From positions 310,001 through 374,000 of the forward strand of contig NW_027052658.1 in NCBI RefSeq assembly GCF_958450345.1: a DNA stretch of 64,000 bases, written 5' to 3'. Below the pieces are notes generated by a model. It was given only the letters and a program-made list of their open reading frames with translations. It was not told the DNA's origin and made no database searches. The stretch is from Calliphora vicina (taxonomy: Eukaryota > Arthropoda > Insecta > Diptera > Calliphoridae). The position numbers and the translations under genes are program-made. Of this stretch, positions 11,240 through 21,485 are shown in pieces (the stretch's first letter is position 1; each line of letters opens with the position of its first letter).

Positions 11240-11673
11240 GTAAGACAGTAAGAGAGTAAGAGAGCAAGAGAGCAAGAGAGCAAGAGAGCAAGAGAGCAAG
11301 AGAGCAAGAGAGCAAGAGAGTAAGACAGTAAGACAGTAAGAGAGTAAGAGAGTAAGAGAGTAAGAGAGTAAGAGAGTAAGAGAGTAAGAGAGTAAGAGAG
11401 TAAGAGAGTAAGAGAGTAAGAGGGTAAGAGAGTAAGAGAGTAAGAGAGCAAGAGAGTAAGAGAGTAAGAGAGTAAGAGAGTAAGAGAGTAAGAGAGTAAG
11501 AGAGTAAGAGAGTAAGAGAGTAAGAGAGTAAGAGAGTAAGAGAGTAAGAGAGTAAGAGAGTAAGAGAGTAAGAGAGTAAGAGAGTAAGAGAGTAAGAGAG
11601 TAAGAGAGTAAGAGAGTAAGAGAGTAAGAGAGTAAGAGAGTAAGAGAGTAAGAGAGTAAGAGAGTAAGAGAGT

Positions 11674-11741
11674 AAGAGAGTAAGAGAGTAAGAGAGTAAG
11701 AGAGTACTTACTCTCTTACTCTCTTACTCTCTTACTCTCTT
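11674..11741. repeat. Left palindromic junction of the inverted segment
   Basis: A perfect inverted repeat with 33-bp arms (11,674-11,706 and 11,709-11,741) around a 2-nt centre, CT. Left of the centre the array reads GTAAGAGA; right of it the complement strand carries the unit. The left arm stops after GTA of a unit, so the breakpoint falls inside an octamer. Confidence 0.9.
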
Positions 11742-11826
11742 GCTCTCTTGCTCTCTTGCTCTCTTACTCTCTTACTCTCTTACTGTCTTACTGTCTTAAA
11801 ATGGGGGTTACTCTCTTACTCTCTTG
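11707..11826 (-). repeat. 120-bp inverted array segment
   Basis: This is the only stretch where the purine-rich strand is the minus strand. Its reverse complement is identical over 120 bp to 12,251-12,370: an A spacer, one more GTAAGACA, GTAAGAGA units, three GCAAGAGA and four GTAAGAGA. The same 120 bp also occurs at 17,349, 21,495 and 22,195. It looks like a fold-back or template-switch copy of sequence 424 bp downstream. A local misassembly cannot be excluded from the sequence alone. Confidence 0.92.
11792..11811 (-). repeat. A spacer in inverted orientation
   Basis: The only spacer of the window on the minus strand, lying inside the 120-bp inverted segment. It is a canonical A allele, with no mutation relative to the plus-strand copies. 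Confidence 0.93.
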
Positions 11827-11845
11827 TAAGAGAGTAAGAGAGTAA
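11808..11845. repeat. Right palindromic junction of the inverted segment
   Basis: An inverted repeat with 18-bp perfect arms (11,808-11,825 and 11,828-11,845) around a 2-nt centre, GT. Both junctions therefore have the same geometry: palindromic arms with a two-base centre. The array resumes at 11,826 in register with the spacer at 12,266. Confidence 0.88.
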
Positions 11846-12241
11846 GAGAGCAAGAGAGTAAGACAGTAAGAGAGTAAGAGAGCAAGAGAGCAAGAGAGCA
11901 AGAGAGCAAGAGAGTAAGAGAGTAAGAGAGTAAGAGAGTAAGAGAGTAAGAGAGTAAGAGAGTAAGAGAGTAAGAGAGTAAGAGAGTAAGAGAGTAAGAG
12001 AGTAAGAGAGTAAGAGAGTAAGAGAGTAAGAGAGTAAGAGAGTAAGAGAGTAAGAGAGTAAGAGAGTAAGAGAGTAAGAGAGTAAGAGAGTAAGAGAGTA
12101 AGAGAGTAAGAGAGTAAGAGAGTAAGAGAGTAAGAGAGTAAGAGAGTAAGAGAGTAAGAGAGTAAGAGAGTAAGAGAGTAAGAGAGTAAGAGAGTAAGAG
12201 AGTAAGAGAGTAAGAGAGTAAGACAGTAAGAGAGTAAGAGA

Positions 12242-12370
12242 GTAAGTGAGCAAGAGAGTAAGAGAGTAACCCCCATTTTAAGACAGTAAGACAGTAAGAG
12301 AGTAAGAGAGTAAGAGAGCAAGAGAGCAAGAGAGCAAGAGAGTAAGAGAGTAAGAGAGTAAGAGAGTAAG
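12242..12370 (+). repeat. GTAAGTGA mark, A spacer and source of the inverted copy
   Basis: GTAAGTGA (12,242-12,249) is followed by GCAAGAGA and GTAAGAGA and then the A spacer (12,266-12,285). Bases 12,251-12,370 are the direct-orientation counterpart of the inverted segment. The same mark 24 bp before an A spacer occurs at 17,340, 21,486, 22,186 and 28,268. Confidence 0.9.
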
Positions 12371-12717
12371 AGAGTAAGAGAGTAAGAGAGTAAGAGAGTA
12401 AGAGAGTAAGAGAGTAAGAGAGTAAGAGAGTAAGAGAGTAAGAGAGTAAGAGAGTAAGAGAGTAAGAGAGTAAGAGAGTAAGAGAGTAAGAGAGTAAGAG
12501 AGTAAGAGAGCAAGAGAGTAAGAGAGCAAGAGAGCAAGAGAGCAAGAGAGTAAGAGAGTAAGAGAGTAAGAGAGTAAGAGAGTAAGAGAGTAAGAGAGTA
12601 AGAGAGTAAGAGAGTAAGAGAGTAAGAGAGTAAGAGAGTAAGAGAGTAAGAGAGTAAGAGAGTAAGAGAGTAAGAGAGTAAGAGAGTAAGAGAGTAAGAG
12701 AGTAAGAGAGTAAGAGA

Positions 12718-13117
12718 GTAAGACAGTAAGACAGTAAGACAGTAAGACAGTAAGACAGTAAGACAGTAAGACAGTAAGACAGTAAGACAGTAAGACAGTA
12801 AGACAGTAAGACAGTAAGACAGTAAGACAGTAAGACAGTAAGACAGTAAGACAGTAAGACAGTAAGACAGTAAGAGAGTAAGAGAGTAAGAGAGTAAGAG
12901 AGTAAGAGAGTAAGAGAGTAAGAGAGTAAGAGAGTAAGAGAGTAAGACAGTAAGACAGTAAGACAGTAAGACAGTAAGACAGTAAGACAGTAAGACAGTA
13001 AGACAGTAAGACAGTAAGACAGTAAGACAGTAAGACAGTAAGACAGTAAGACAGTAAGACAGTAAGACAGTAAGACAGTAAGACAGTAAGACAGTAAGAC
13101 AGTAAGACAGTAAGACA
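12718..13117 (+). repeat. Two untagged GTAAGACA blocks (19 and 22 units)
   Basis: Blocks at 12,718-12,869 (19 units) and 12,942-13,117 (22 units) are separated by nine GTAAGAGA. The second runs into the A spacer at 13,126 after one GTAAGAGA. Neither has a GTAAGACG tag. Confidence 0.88.
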
Positions 13118-13469
13118 GTAAGAGAGTAACCCCCATTTTAAGACAGTAAGAGAGTAAGAGAGTAAGAGAGTAAGAGAGTAAGAGAGTAAGAGAGTAAGAG
13201 AGTAAGAGAGTAAGAGAGTAAGAGAGTAAGAGAGTAAGAGAGTAAGAGAGTAAGAGAGTAAGAGAGTAAGAGAGTAAGAGAGTAAGAGAGTAAGAGAGTA
13301 AGAGAGTAAGAGAGTAAGAGAGTAAGAGAGTAAGAGAGTAAGAGAGTAAGAGAGTAAGAGAGTAAGAGAGTAAGAGAGTAAGAGAGTAAGAGAGTAAGAG
13401 AGTAAGAGAGTAACCCCCATTTTAAGACAGTAAGAGAGTAAGAGAGCAAGAGAGCAAGAGAGTAAGAGA

Positions 13470-13805
13470 GTAAGACAGTAAGACAGTAAGACAGTAAGAC
13501 AGTAAGACAGTAAGACAGTAAGACAGTAAGACAGTAAGACGGTAAGACAGTAAGACAGTAAGACAGTAAGACAGTAAGACAGTAAGACAGTAAGACAGTA
13601 AGACAGTAAGACAGTAAGACAGTAAGACAGTAAGACAGTAAGACAGTAAGACAGTAAGACAGTAAGACAGTAAGACAGTAAGACAGTAAGACAGTAAGAC
13701 AGTAAGACAGTAAGACAGTAAGACAGTAAGACAGTAAGACAGTAAGACAGTAAGACAGTAAGACAGTAAGACAGTAAGACAGTAAGACAGTAAGACAGTA
13801 AGACA
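13470..13805 (+). repeat. Tagged GTAAGACA block, 42 units
   Basis: The single GTAAGACG is the 9th unit (13,534-13,541). The block starts 40 bp after the A spacer ending at 13,429. After nine GTAAGAGA an untagged 26-unit block follows (13,878-14,085). Confidence 0.9.
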
Positions 13806-14113
13806 GTAAGAGAGTAAGAGAGTAAGAGAGTAAGAGAGTAAGAGAGTAAGAGAGTAAGAGAGTAAGAGAGTAAGAGAGTAAGACAGTAAGACAGTAAGAC
13901 AGTAAGACAGTAAGACAGTAAGACAGTAAGACAGTAAGACAGTAAGACAGTAAGACAGTAAGACAGTAAGACAGTAAGACAGTAAGACAGTAAGACAGTA
14001 AGACAGTAAGACAGTAAGACAGTAAGACAGTAAGACAGTAAGACAGTAAGACAGTAAGACAGTAAGACAGTAAGACAGTAAGACAGTAAGAGAGTAACCC
14101 CCATTTTAAGACA

Positions 14114-14697
14114 GTAAGAGAGTAAGAGAGTAAGAGAGTAAGAGAGTAAGAGAGTAAGAGAGTAAGAGAGTAAGAGAGTAAGAGAGTAAGAGAGTAAGAG
14201 AGTAAGAGAGTAAGAGAGTAAGAGAGTAAGAGAGTAAGAGAGTAAGAGAGTAAGAGAGTAAGAGAGTAAGAGAGTAAGAGAGTAAGAGAGTAAGAGAGTA
14301 AGAGAGTAAGAGAGTAAGAGAGTAAGAGAGTAAGAGAGTAAGAGAGTAAGAGAGTAAGAGAGTAAGAGAGTAAGAGAGTAAGAGAGTAAGAGAGTAAGAG
14401 AGTAAGAGAGTAAGAGAGTAAGAGAGTAAGAGAGTAAGAGAGTAAGAGAGTAAGAGAGTAAGAGAGTAAGAGAGTAAGAGAGTAAGAGAGTAAGAGAGTA
14501 AGAGAGTAAGAGAGTAAGAGAGTAAGAGAGTAAGAGAGTAAGAGAGTAAGAGAGTAAGAGAGTAAGAGAGTAAGAGAGTAAGAGAGTAAGAGAGTAAGAG
14601 AGTAAGAGAGTAAGAGAGTAAGAGAGTAAGAGAGTAAGAGAGTAAGAGAGTAAGAGAGTAAGAGAGTAAGAGAGTAAGAGAGTAAGAGAGTAAGAGA
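14114..14697 (+). repeat. Homogeneous GTAAGAGA run, 73 units
   Basis: Seventy-three identical octamers fill the whole interval between the A spacers at 14,094 and 14,698, with no variant unit. Confidence 0.9.
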
Positions 14698-14757
14698 GTA
14701 ACCCCCATTTTAAGACAGTAAGAGAGTAAGAGAGCAAGAGAGCAAGAGAGTAAGAGA

Positions 14758-15341
14758 GTAAGACAGTAAGACAGTAAGACAGTAAGACAGTAAGACAGTA
14801 AGACAGTAAGACGGTAAGACAGTAAGACAGTAAGACAGTAAGACAGTAAGACAGTAAGACAGTAAGACAGTAAGACAGTAAGACAGTAAGACAGTAAGAC
14901 AGTAAGACAGTAAGACAGTAAGACAGTAAGACAGTAAGACAGTAAGACAGTAAGACAGTAAGACAGTAAGACAGTAAGACAGTAAGACAGTAAGACAGTA
15001 AGACAGTAAGACAGTAAGACAGTAAGACAGTAAGACAGTAAGACAGTAAGACAGTAAGACAGTAAGACAGTAAGACAGTAAGACAGTAAGACAGTAAGAC
15101 AGTAAGACAGTAAGACAGTAAGACAGTAAGACAGTAAGACAGTAAGACAGTAAGACAGTAAGACAGTAAGACAGTAAGACAGTAAGACAGTAAGACAGTA
15201 AGACAGTAAGACAGTAAGACAGTAAGACAGTAAGACAGTAAGACAGTAAGACAGTAAGACAGTAAGACAGTAAGACAGTAAGACAGTAAGACAGTAAGAC
15301 AGTAAGACAGTAAGACAGTAAGACAGTAAGACAGTAAGACA
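14758..15341 (+). repeat. Tagged GTAAGACA block, 73 units
   Basis: The single GTAAGACG is the 7th unit (14,806-14,813). The block starts 40 bp after the A spacer at 14,698-14,717 and ends one GTAAGAGA before the A spacer at 15,350. Confidence 0.9.
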
Positions 15342-15377
15342 GTAAGAGAGTAACCCCCATTTTAAGACAGTAAGAGA

Positions 15378-15383
15378 GTAAGA
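15378..15383 (+). repeat. Hexamer slip GTAAGA
   Basis: A 6-bp unit 28 bp after the start of the A spacer at 15,350, at the same offset as the other four. Confidence 0.9.
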
Positions 15384-15875
15384 GTAAGAGAGTAAGAGAG
15401 TAAGAGAGTAAGAGAGTAAGAGAGTAAGAGAGTAAGAGAGTAAGAGAGTAAGAGAGTAAGAGAGTAAGAGAGTAAGAGAGTAAGAGAGTAAGAGAGTAGG
15501 AGAGTAAGAGAGTAAGAGAGTAAGAGAGTAAGAGAGTAAGAGAGTAAGAGAGTAAGAGAGTAAGAGAGTAAGAGAGTAAGAGAGTAAGAGAGTAAGAGAG
15601 TAAGAGAGTAAGAGAGTAAGAGAGTAAGAGAGTAAGAGAGTAAGAGAGTAAGAGAGTAAGAGAGTAAGAGAGTAAGAGAGTAAGAGAGTAAGAGAGTAAG
15701 AGAGTAAGAGAGTAAGAGAGTAAGAGAGTAAGAGAGTAAGAGAGTAAGAGAGTAAGAGAGTAAGAGAGTAAGAGAGTAAGAGAGTAAGAGAGTAAGAGAG
15801 TAAGAGAGTAAGAGAGTAACCCCCATTTTAAGACAGTAAGAGAGTAAGAGAGCAAGAGAGCAAGAGAGTAAGAGA

Positions 15876-16347
15876 GTAAGACAGTAAGACAGTAAGACAG
15901 TAAGACAGTAAGACAGTAAGACAGTAAGACGGTAAGACAGTAAGACAGTAAGACAGTAAGACAGTAAGACAGTAAGACAGTAAGACAGTAAGACAGTAAG
16001 ACAGTAAGACAGTAAGACAGTAAGACAGTAAGACAGTAAGACAGTAAGACAGTAAGACAGTAAGACAGTAAGACAGTAAGACAGTAAGACAGTAAGACAG
16101 TAAGACAGTAAGACAGTAAGACAGTAAGACAGTAAGACAGTAAGACAGTAAGACAGTAAGACAGTAAGACAGTAAGACAGTAAGACAGTAAGACAGTAAG
16201 ACAGTAAGACAGTAAGACAGTAAGACAGTAAGACAGTAAGACAGTAAGACAGTAAGACAGTAAGACAGTAAGACAGTAAGACAGTAAGACAGTAAGACAG
16301 TAAGACAGTAAGACAGTAAGACAGTAAGACAGTAAGACAGTAAGACA
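15876..16347 (+). repeat. Tagged GTAAGACA block, 59 units
   Basis: The single GTAAGACG is the 7th unit (15,924-15,931). The upstream units after the A spacer (two GTAAGAGA, two GCAAGAGA, one GTAAGAGA) are identical in order to those upstream of the block at 25,840, where the spacer is missing. Confidence 0.9.
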
Positions 16348-16379
16348 GTAAGAGAGTAAGAGAGTAAGAGAGCAAGAGA

Positions 16380-16699
16380 GTAACCACCATTTTAAGAGAG
16401 TAACCCACATTTTAAGACAGTAAGAGAGCAAGAGAGTAAGAGAGTAACCCCCATTTTAAGACAGTAAGACAGTAAGACAGTAAGACAGTAAGACAGTAAG
16501 AGAGTAAGACAGTAAGACAGTAAGACAGTAAGACAGTAAGACAGTAAGAGAGTAAGAGAGCAAGAGGGCAAGAGAGTAACCACCATTTTAAGACAGTAAG
16601 AGAGTAAGAGAGTAAGAGAGCAAGAGAGTAAGAGAGTAACAAACATTTTAAGACAGTAAGAGAGCAAGAGAGTAAGAGAGTAACCCCTATTTTAAGACA
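16380..16699 (+). repeat. BC-A-BED spacer cassette (copy b)
   Basis: B (16,380) abuts C (16,400). A follows at 16,444, B at 16,576, E at 16,636 and D at 16,680. The B-E distance is 60 bp here against 52 in copy a and 44 in copies c and d, i.e. whole-octamer changes. Confidence 0.9.
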
Positions 16700-17339
16700 G
16701 TAAGACAGTAAGAGAGTAAGAGAGCAAGAGAGCAAGAGAGCAAGAGAGCAAGAGAGCAAGAGAGTAAGACAGTAAGACAGTAAGACAGTAAGAGAGTAAG
16801 AGAGTAAGAGAGTAAGAGAGTAAGAGAGTAAGAGAGTAAGAGAGTAAGAGAGTAAGAGGGTAAGAGAGTAAGAGAGTAAGAGAGCAAGAGAGTAAGAGAG
16901 TAAGAGAGTAAGAGAGTAAGAGAGTAAGAGAGTAAGAGAGTAAGAGAGTAAGAGAGTAAGAGAGTAAGAGAGTAAGAGAGTAAGAGAGTAAGAGAGTAAG
17001 AGAGTAAGAGAGTAAGAGAGTAAGAGAGTAAGAGAGTAAGAGAGTAAGAGAGTAAGAGAGTAAGAGAGTAAGAGAGTAAGAGAGTAAGAGAGTAAGAGAG
17101 TAAGAGAGTAAGAGAGTAAGAGAGTAAGAGAGTAAGAGAGTAAGAGAGTAAGAGAGTAAGAGAGTAAGAGAGTAAGAGAGTAAGAGAGTAAGAGAGTAAG
17201 AGAGTAAGAGAGTAAGAGAGTAAGAGAGTAAGAGAGTAAGAGAGTAAGAGAGTAAGAGAGTAAGAGAGTAAGAGAGTAAGAGAGTAAGAGAGTAAGAGAG
17301 TAAGAGAGTAAGAGAGTAAGAGAGTAAGACAGTAAGAGA

Positions 17340-17383
17340 GTAAGTGAGCAAGAGAGTAAGAGAGTAACCCCCATTTTAAGACA
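17340..17383 (+). repeat. GTAAGTGA mark and A spacer
   Basis: GTAAGTGA at 17,340-17,347 and the A spacer at 17,364-17,383, with the same 24-bp offset as the other four marks. The following 85 bp match those after 12,285. Confidence 0.9.
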
Positions 17384-18023
17384 GTAAGACAGTAAGAGAG
17401 TAAGAGAGTAAGAGAGCAAGAGAGCAAGAGAGCAAGAGAGTAAGAGAGTAAGAGAGTAAGAGAGTAAGAGAGTAAGAGAGTAAGAGAGTAAGAGAGTAAG
17501 AGAGTAAGAGAGTAAGAGAGTAAGAGAGTAAGAGAGTAAGAGAGTAAGAGAGTAAGAGAGTAAGAGAGTAAGAGAGTAAGAGAGTAAGAGAGTAAGAGAG
17601 CAAGAGAGTAAGACAGTAAGACAGTAAGAGAGTAAGAGAGCAAGAGAGCAAGAGAGCAAGAGAGTAAGAGAGTAAGAGAGTAAGAGAGTAAGAGAGTAAG
17701 AGAGTAAGAGAGTAAGAGAGTAAGAGAGTAAGAGAGTAAGAGAGTAAGAGAGTAAGAGAGTAAGAGAGTAAGAGAGTAAGAGAGTAAGAGAGTAAGAGAG
17801 TAAGAGAGTAAGAGAGTAAGAGAGTAAGAGAGTAAGAGAGTAAGAGAGTAAGAGAGTAAGAGAGTAAGAGAGTAAGAGAGTAAGAGAGTAAGAGAGTAAG
17901 AGAGTAAGAGAGTAAGAGAGTAAGAGAGTAAGAGAGTAAGAGAGTAAGGGAGTAAGAGAGTAAGAGAGTAAGAGAGTAAGAGAGTAAGAGAGTAAGAGAG
18001 TAAGAGAGTAAGAGAGTAAGAGA

Positions 18024-18031
18024 GTAAGACA
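18024..18031 (+). repeat. Spacer-free (empty) site GTAAGACA
   Basis: A lone GTAAGACA stands among GTAAGAGA at the place where most tagged blocks are preceded by an A spacer; the block starts two units later at 18,048. A GTAAGACA plus the 12-bp insertion CCCCCATTTTAA after GTAA would be exactly an A spacer. This therefore looks like an empty allele of the spacer site. Confidence 0.7.
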
Positions 18032-18047
18032 GTAAGAGAGTAAGAGA

Positions 18048-18471
18048 GTAAGACAGTAAGACAGTAAGACAGTAAGACAGTAAGACAGTAAGACAGTAAG
18101 ACAGTAAGACAGTAAGACGGTAAGACAGTAAGACAGTAAGACAGTAAGACAGTAAGACAGTAAGACAGTAAGACAGTAAGACAGTAAGACAGTAAGACAG
18201 TAAGACAGTAAGACAGTAAGACAGTAAGACAGTAAGACAGTAAGACAGTAAGACAGTAAGACAGTAAGACAGTAAGACAGTAAGACAGTAAGACAGTAAG
18301 ACAGTAAGACAGTAAGACAGTAAGACAGTAAGACAGTAAGACAGTAAGACAGTAAGACAGTAAGACAGTAAGACAGTAAGACAGTAAGACAGTAAGACAG
18401 TAAGACAGTAAGACAGTAAGACAGTAAGACAGTAAGACAGTAAGACAGTAAGACAGTAAGACAGTAAGACA
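18048..18471 (+). repeat. Tagged GTAAGACA block, 53 units
   Basis: The single GTAAGACG is the 9th unit (18,112-18,119). It is preceded by a spacer-free GTAAGACA rather than an A spacer, and followed by one GTAAGAGA and the A spacer at 18,480. Confidence 0.9.
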
Positions 18472-18499
18472 GTAAGAGAGTAACCCCCATTTTAAGACA

Positions 18500-19123
18500 G
18501 TAAGAGAGTAAGAGAGTAAGAGAGTAAGAGAGTAAGAGAGTAAGAGAGTAAGAGAGTAAGAGAGTAAGAGAGTAAGAGAGTAAGAGAGTAAGAGAGTAAG
18601 AGAGTAAGAGAGTAAGAGAGTAAGAGAGTAAGAGAGTAAGAGAGTAAGAGAGTAAGAGAGTAAGAGAGTAAGAGAGTAAGAGAGTAAGAGAGTAAGAGAG
18701 TAAGAGAGTAAGAGAGTAAGAGAGTAAGAGAGTAAGAGAGTAAGAGAGTAAGAGAGTAAGAGAGTAAGAGAGTAAGAGAGTAAGAGAGTAAGAGAGTAAG
18801 AGAGTAAGAGAGTAAGAGAGTAAGAGAGTAAGAGAGTAAGAGAGTAAGAGAGTAAGAGAGTAAGAGAGTAAGAGAGTAAGAGAGTAAGAGAGTAAGAGAG
18901 TAAGAGAGTAAGAGAGTAAGAGAGTAAGAGAGTAAGAGAGTAAGAGAGTAAGAGAGTAAGAGAGTAAGAGAGTAAGAGAGTAAGAGAGTAAGAGAGTAAG
19001 AGAGTAAGAGAGTAAGAGAGTAAGAGAGTAAGAGAGTAAGAGAGTAAGAGAGTAAGAGAGTAAGAGAGTAAGAGAGTAAGAGAGTAAGAGAGTAAGAGAG
19101 TAAGAGAGTAAGAGAGTAAGAGA
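18500..19123 (+). repeat. Homogeneous GTAAGAGA run, 78 units
   Basis: The longest variant-free run of the basic unit: 78 octamers fill the gap between the A spacers at 18,480 and 19,124. Confidence 0.9.
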
Positions 19124-19175
19124 GTAACCCCCATTTTAAGACAGTAAGAGAGTAAGAGAGCAAGAGAGTAAGAGA

Positions 19176-19623
19176 GTAAGACAGTAAGACAGTAAGACAG
19201 TAAGACAGTAAGACAGTAAGACAGTAAGACAGTAAGACAGTAAGACGGTAAGACAGTAAGACAGTAAGACAGTAAGACAGTAAGACAGTAAGACAGTAAG
19301 ACAGTAAGACAGTAAGACAGTAAGACAGTAAGACAGTAAGACAGTAAGACAGTAAGACAGTAAGACAGTAAGACAGTAAGACAGTAAGACAGTAAGACAG
19401 TAAGACAGTAAGACAGTAAGACAGTAAGACAGTAAGACAGTAAGACAGTAAGACAGTAAGACAGTAAGACAGTAAGACAGTAAGACAGTAAGACAGTAAG
19501 ACAGTAAGACAGTAAGACAGTAAGACAGTAAGACAGTAAGACAGTAAGACAGTAAGACAGTAAGACAGTAAGACAGTAAGACAGTAAGACAGTAAGACAG
19601 TAAGACAGTAAGACAGTAAGACA
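19176..19623 (+). repeat. Tagged GTAAGACA block, 56 units
   Basis: The single GTAAGACG is the 9th unit (19,240-19,247). The block starts 32 bp after the A spacer at 19,124-19,143 and ends one GTAAGAGA before the A spacer at 19,632. Confidence 0.9.
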
Positions 19624-19659
19624 GTAAGAGAGTAACCCCCATTTTAAGACAGTAAGAGA

Positions 19660-19665
19660 GTAAGA
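19660..19665 (+). repeat. Hexamer slip GTAAGA
   Basis: A 6-bp unit 28 bp after the start of the A spacer at 19,632. Confidence 0.9.
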
Positions 19666-20117
19666 GTAAGAGAGTAAGAGAGTAAGAGAGTAAGAGAGTA
19701 AGAGAGTAAGAGAGTAAGAGAGTAAGAGAGTAAGAGAGTAAGAGAGTAAGAGAGTAAGAGAGTAAGAGAGTAAGAGAGTAAGAGAGTAAGAGAGTAAGAG
19801 AGTAAGAGAGTAAGAGAGTAAGAGAGTAAGAGAGTAAGAGAGTAAGAGAGTAAGAGAGTAAGAGAGTAAGAGAGTAAGAGAGTAAGAGAGTAAGAGAGTA
19901 AGAGAGTAAGAGAGTAAGAGAGTAAGAGAGTAAGAGAGTAAGAGAGTAAGAGAGTAAGAGAGTAAGAGAGTAAGAGAGTAAGAGAGTAAGAGAGTAAGAG
20001 AGTAAGAGAGTAAGAGAGTAAGAGAGTAAGAGAGTAAGAGAGTAAGAGAGTAAGAGAGTAAGAGAGTAACCCCCATTTTAAGACAGTAAGAGAGTAAGAG
20101 AGCAAGAGAGTAAGAGA

Positions 20118-20597
20118 GTAAGACAGTAAGACAGTAAGACAGTAAGACAGTAAGACAGTAAGACAGTAAGACAGTAAGACAGTAAGACAGTAAGACGGTA
20201 AGACAGTAAGACAGTAAGACAGTAAGACAGTAAGACAGTAAGACAGTAAGACAGTAAGACAGTAAGACAGTAAGACAGTAAGACAGTAAGACAGTAAGAC
20301 AGTAAGACAGTAAGACAGTAAGACAGTAAGACAGTAAGACAGTAAGACAGTAAGACAGTAAGACAGTAAGACAGTAAGACAGTAAGACAGTAAGACAGTA
20401 AGACAGTAAGACAGTAAGACAGTAAGACAGTAAGACAGTAAGACAGTAAGACAGTAAGACAGTAAGACAGTAAGACAGTAAGACAGTAAGACAGTAAGAC
20501 AGTAAGACAGTAAGACAGTAAGACAGTAAGACAGTAAGACAGTAAGACAGTAAGACAGTAAGACAGTAAGACAGTAAGACAGTAAGACAGTAAGACA
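20118..20597 (+). repeat. Tagged GTAAGACA block, 60 units
   Basis: The single GTAAGACG is the 10th unit (20,190-20,197), the furthest in of any tag. The block starts 32 bp after the A spacer at 20,066-20,085. Confidence 0.9.
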
Positions 20598-20629
20598 GTA
20601 AGAGAGTAAGAGAGCAAGAGAGCAAGAGA

Positions 20630-20957
20630 GTAACCACCATTTTAAGAGAGTAACCCACATTTTAAGACAGTAAGAGAGCAAGAGAGTAAGAGAGTAACCC
20701 CCATTTTAAGACAGTAAGACAGTAAGACAGTAAGACAGTAAGAGAGTAAGACAGTAAGACAGTAAGACAGTAAGACAGTAAGACAGTAAGACAGTAAGAC
20801 AGTAAGACAGTAAGACAGTAAGAGAGTAAGAGAGCAAGAGGGCAAGAGAGTAACCACCATTTTAAGACAGTAAGAGAGCAAGAGAGTAAGAGAGTAACAA
20901 ACATTTTAAGACAGTAAGAGAGCAAGAGAGTAAGAGAGTAACCCCTATTTTAAGACA
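20630..20957 (+). repeat. BC-A-BED spacer cassette (copy c)
   Basis: B (20,630) abuts C (20,650). A is at 20,694, a GTAAGACA block with one GTAAGAGA follows, then B (20,850), E (20,894) and D (20,938) with spacings of 44 and 44 bp. Confidence 0.9.
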
Positions 20958-21485
20958 GTAAGACAGTAAGAGAGTAAGAGAGCAAGAGAGCAAGAGAGCA
21001 AGAGAGCAAGAGAGCAAGAGAGCAAGAGAGCAAGAGAGTAAGACAGTAAGACAGTAAGAGAGTAAGAGAGTAAGAGAGTAAGAGAGTAAGAGAGTAAGAG
21101 AGTAAGAGAGTAAGAGAGTAAGAGGGTAAGAGAGTAAGAGAGTAAGAGAGCAAGAGAGTAAGAGAGTAAGAGAGTAAGAGAGTAAGAGAGTAAGAGAGTA
21201 AGAGAGTAAGAGAGTAAGAGAGTAAGAGAGTAAGAGAGTAAGAGAGTAAGAGAGTAAGAGAGTAAGAGAGTAAGAGAGTAAGAGAGTAAGAGAGTAAGAG
21301 AGTAAGAGAGTAAGAGAGTAAGAGAGTAAGAGAGTAAGAGAGTAAGAGAGTAAGAGAGTAAGAGAGTAAGAGAGTAAGAGAGTAAGAGAGTAAGAGAGTA
21401 AGAGAGTAAGAGAGTAAGAGAGTAAGAGAGTAAGAGAGTAAGAGAGTAAGAGAGTAAGAGAGTAAGAGAGTAAGACAGTAAGAGA

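Larger units (their letters stand above)
9898..12285 (+). repeat. Higher-order copy a
   Basis: Order of marks: A (9,898), hexamer (9,926), A (10,252), tagged block (10,312), B+C pair (10,912/10,932), A (10,968), short GTAAGACA block, B (11,124), E (11,176), D (11,220), the inverted segment (11,707-11,826), GTAAGTGA (12,242) and A (12,266). It is the only copy with an inversion. Otherwise it matches copies b, c and d. Confidence 0.85.
15350..17383 (+). repeat. Higher-order copy b
   Basis: Order of marks: A (15,350), hexamer (15,378), A (15,816), tagged block (15,876), B+C (16,380/16,400), A (16,444), short GTAAGACA block (16,464-16,543), B (16,576), E (16,636), D (16,680), GTAAGTGA (17,340) and A (17,364). 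It corresponds to copy a without the inversion. Confidence 0.87.

Noticed and set aside
11707..11826. Rho-independent terminator or functional hairpin at the inversion
   Set aside because: The arms are simple repeat, there is no U-tract and no gene is adjacent. The symmetry is explained by the inverted duplication.
11788..13136. Short non-repeat peptide tails (such as QESKRVTP) at the ends of minus-strand frames near the inversion
   Set aside because: These come from reading across the polarity switch at 11,707-11,826, where the frame passes from pyrimidine-rich to purine-rich strand. They are not domains.
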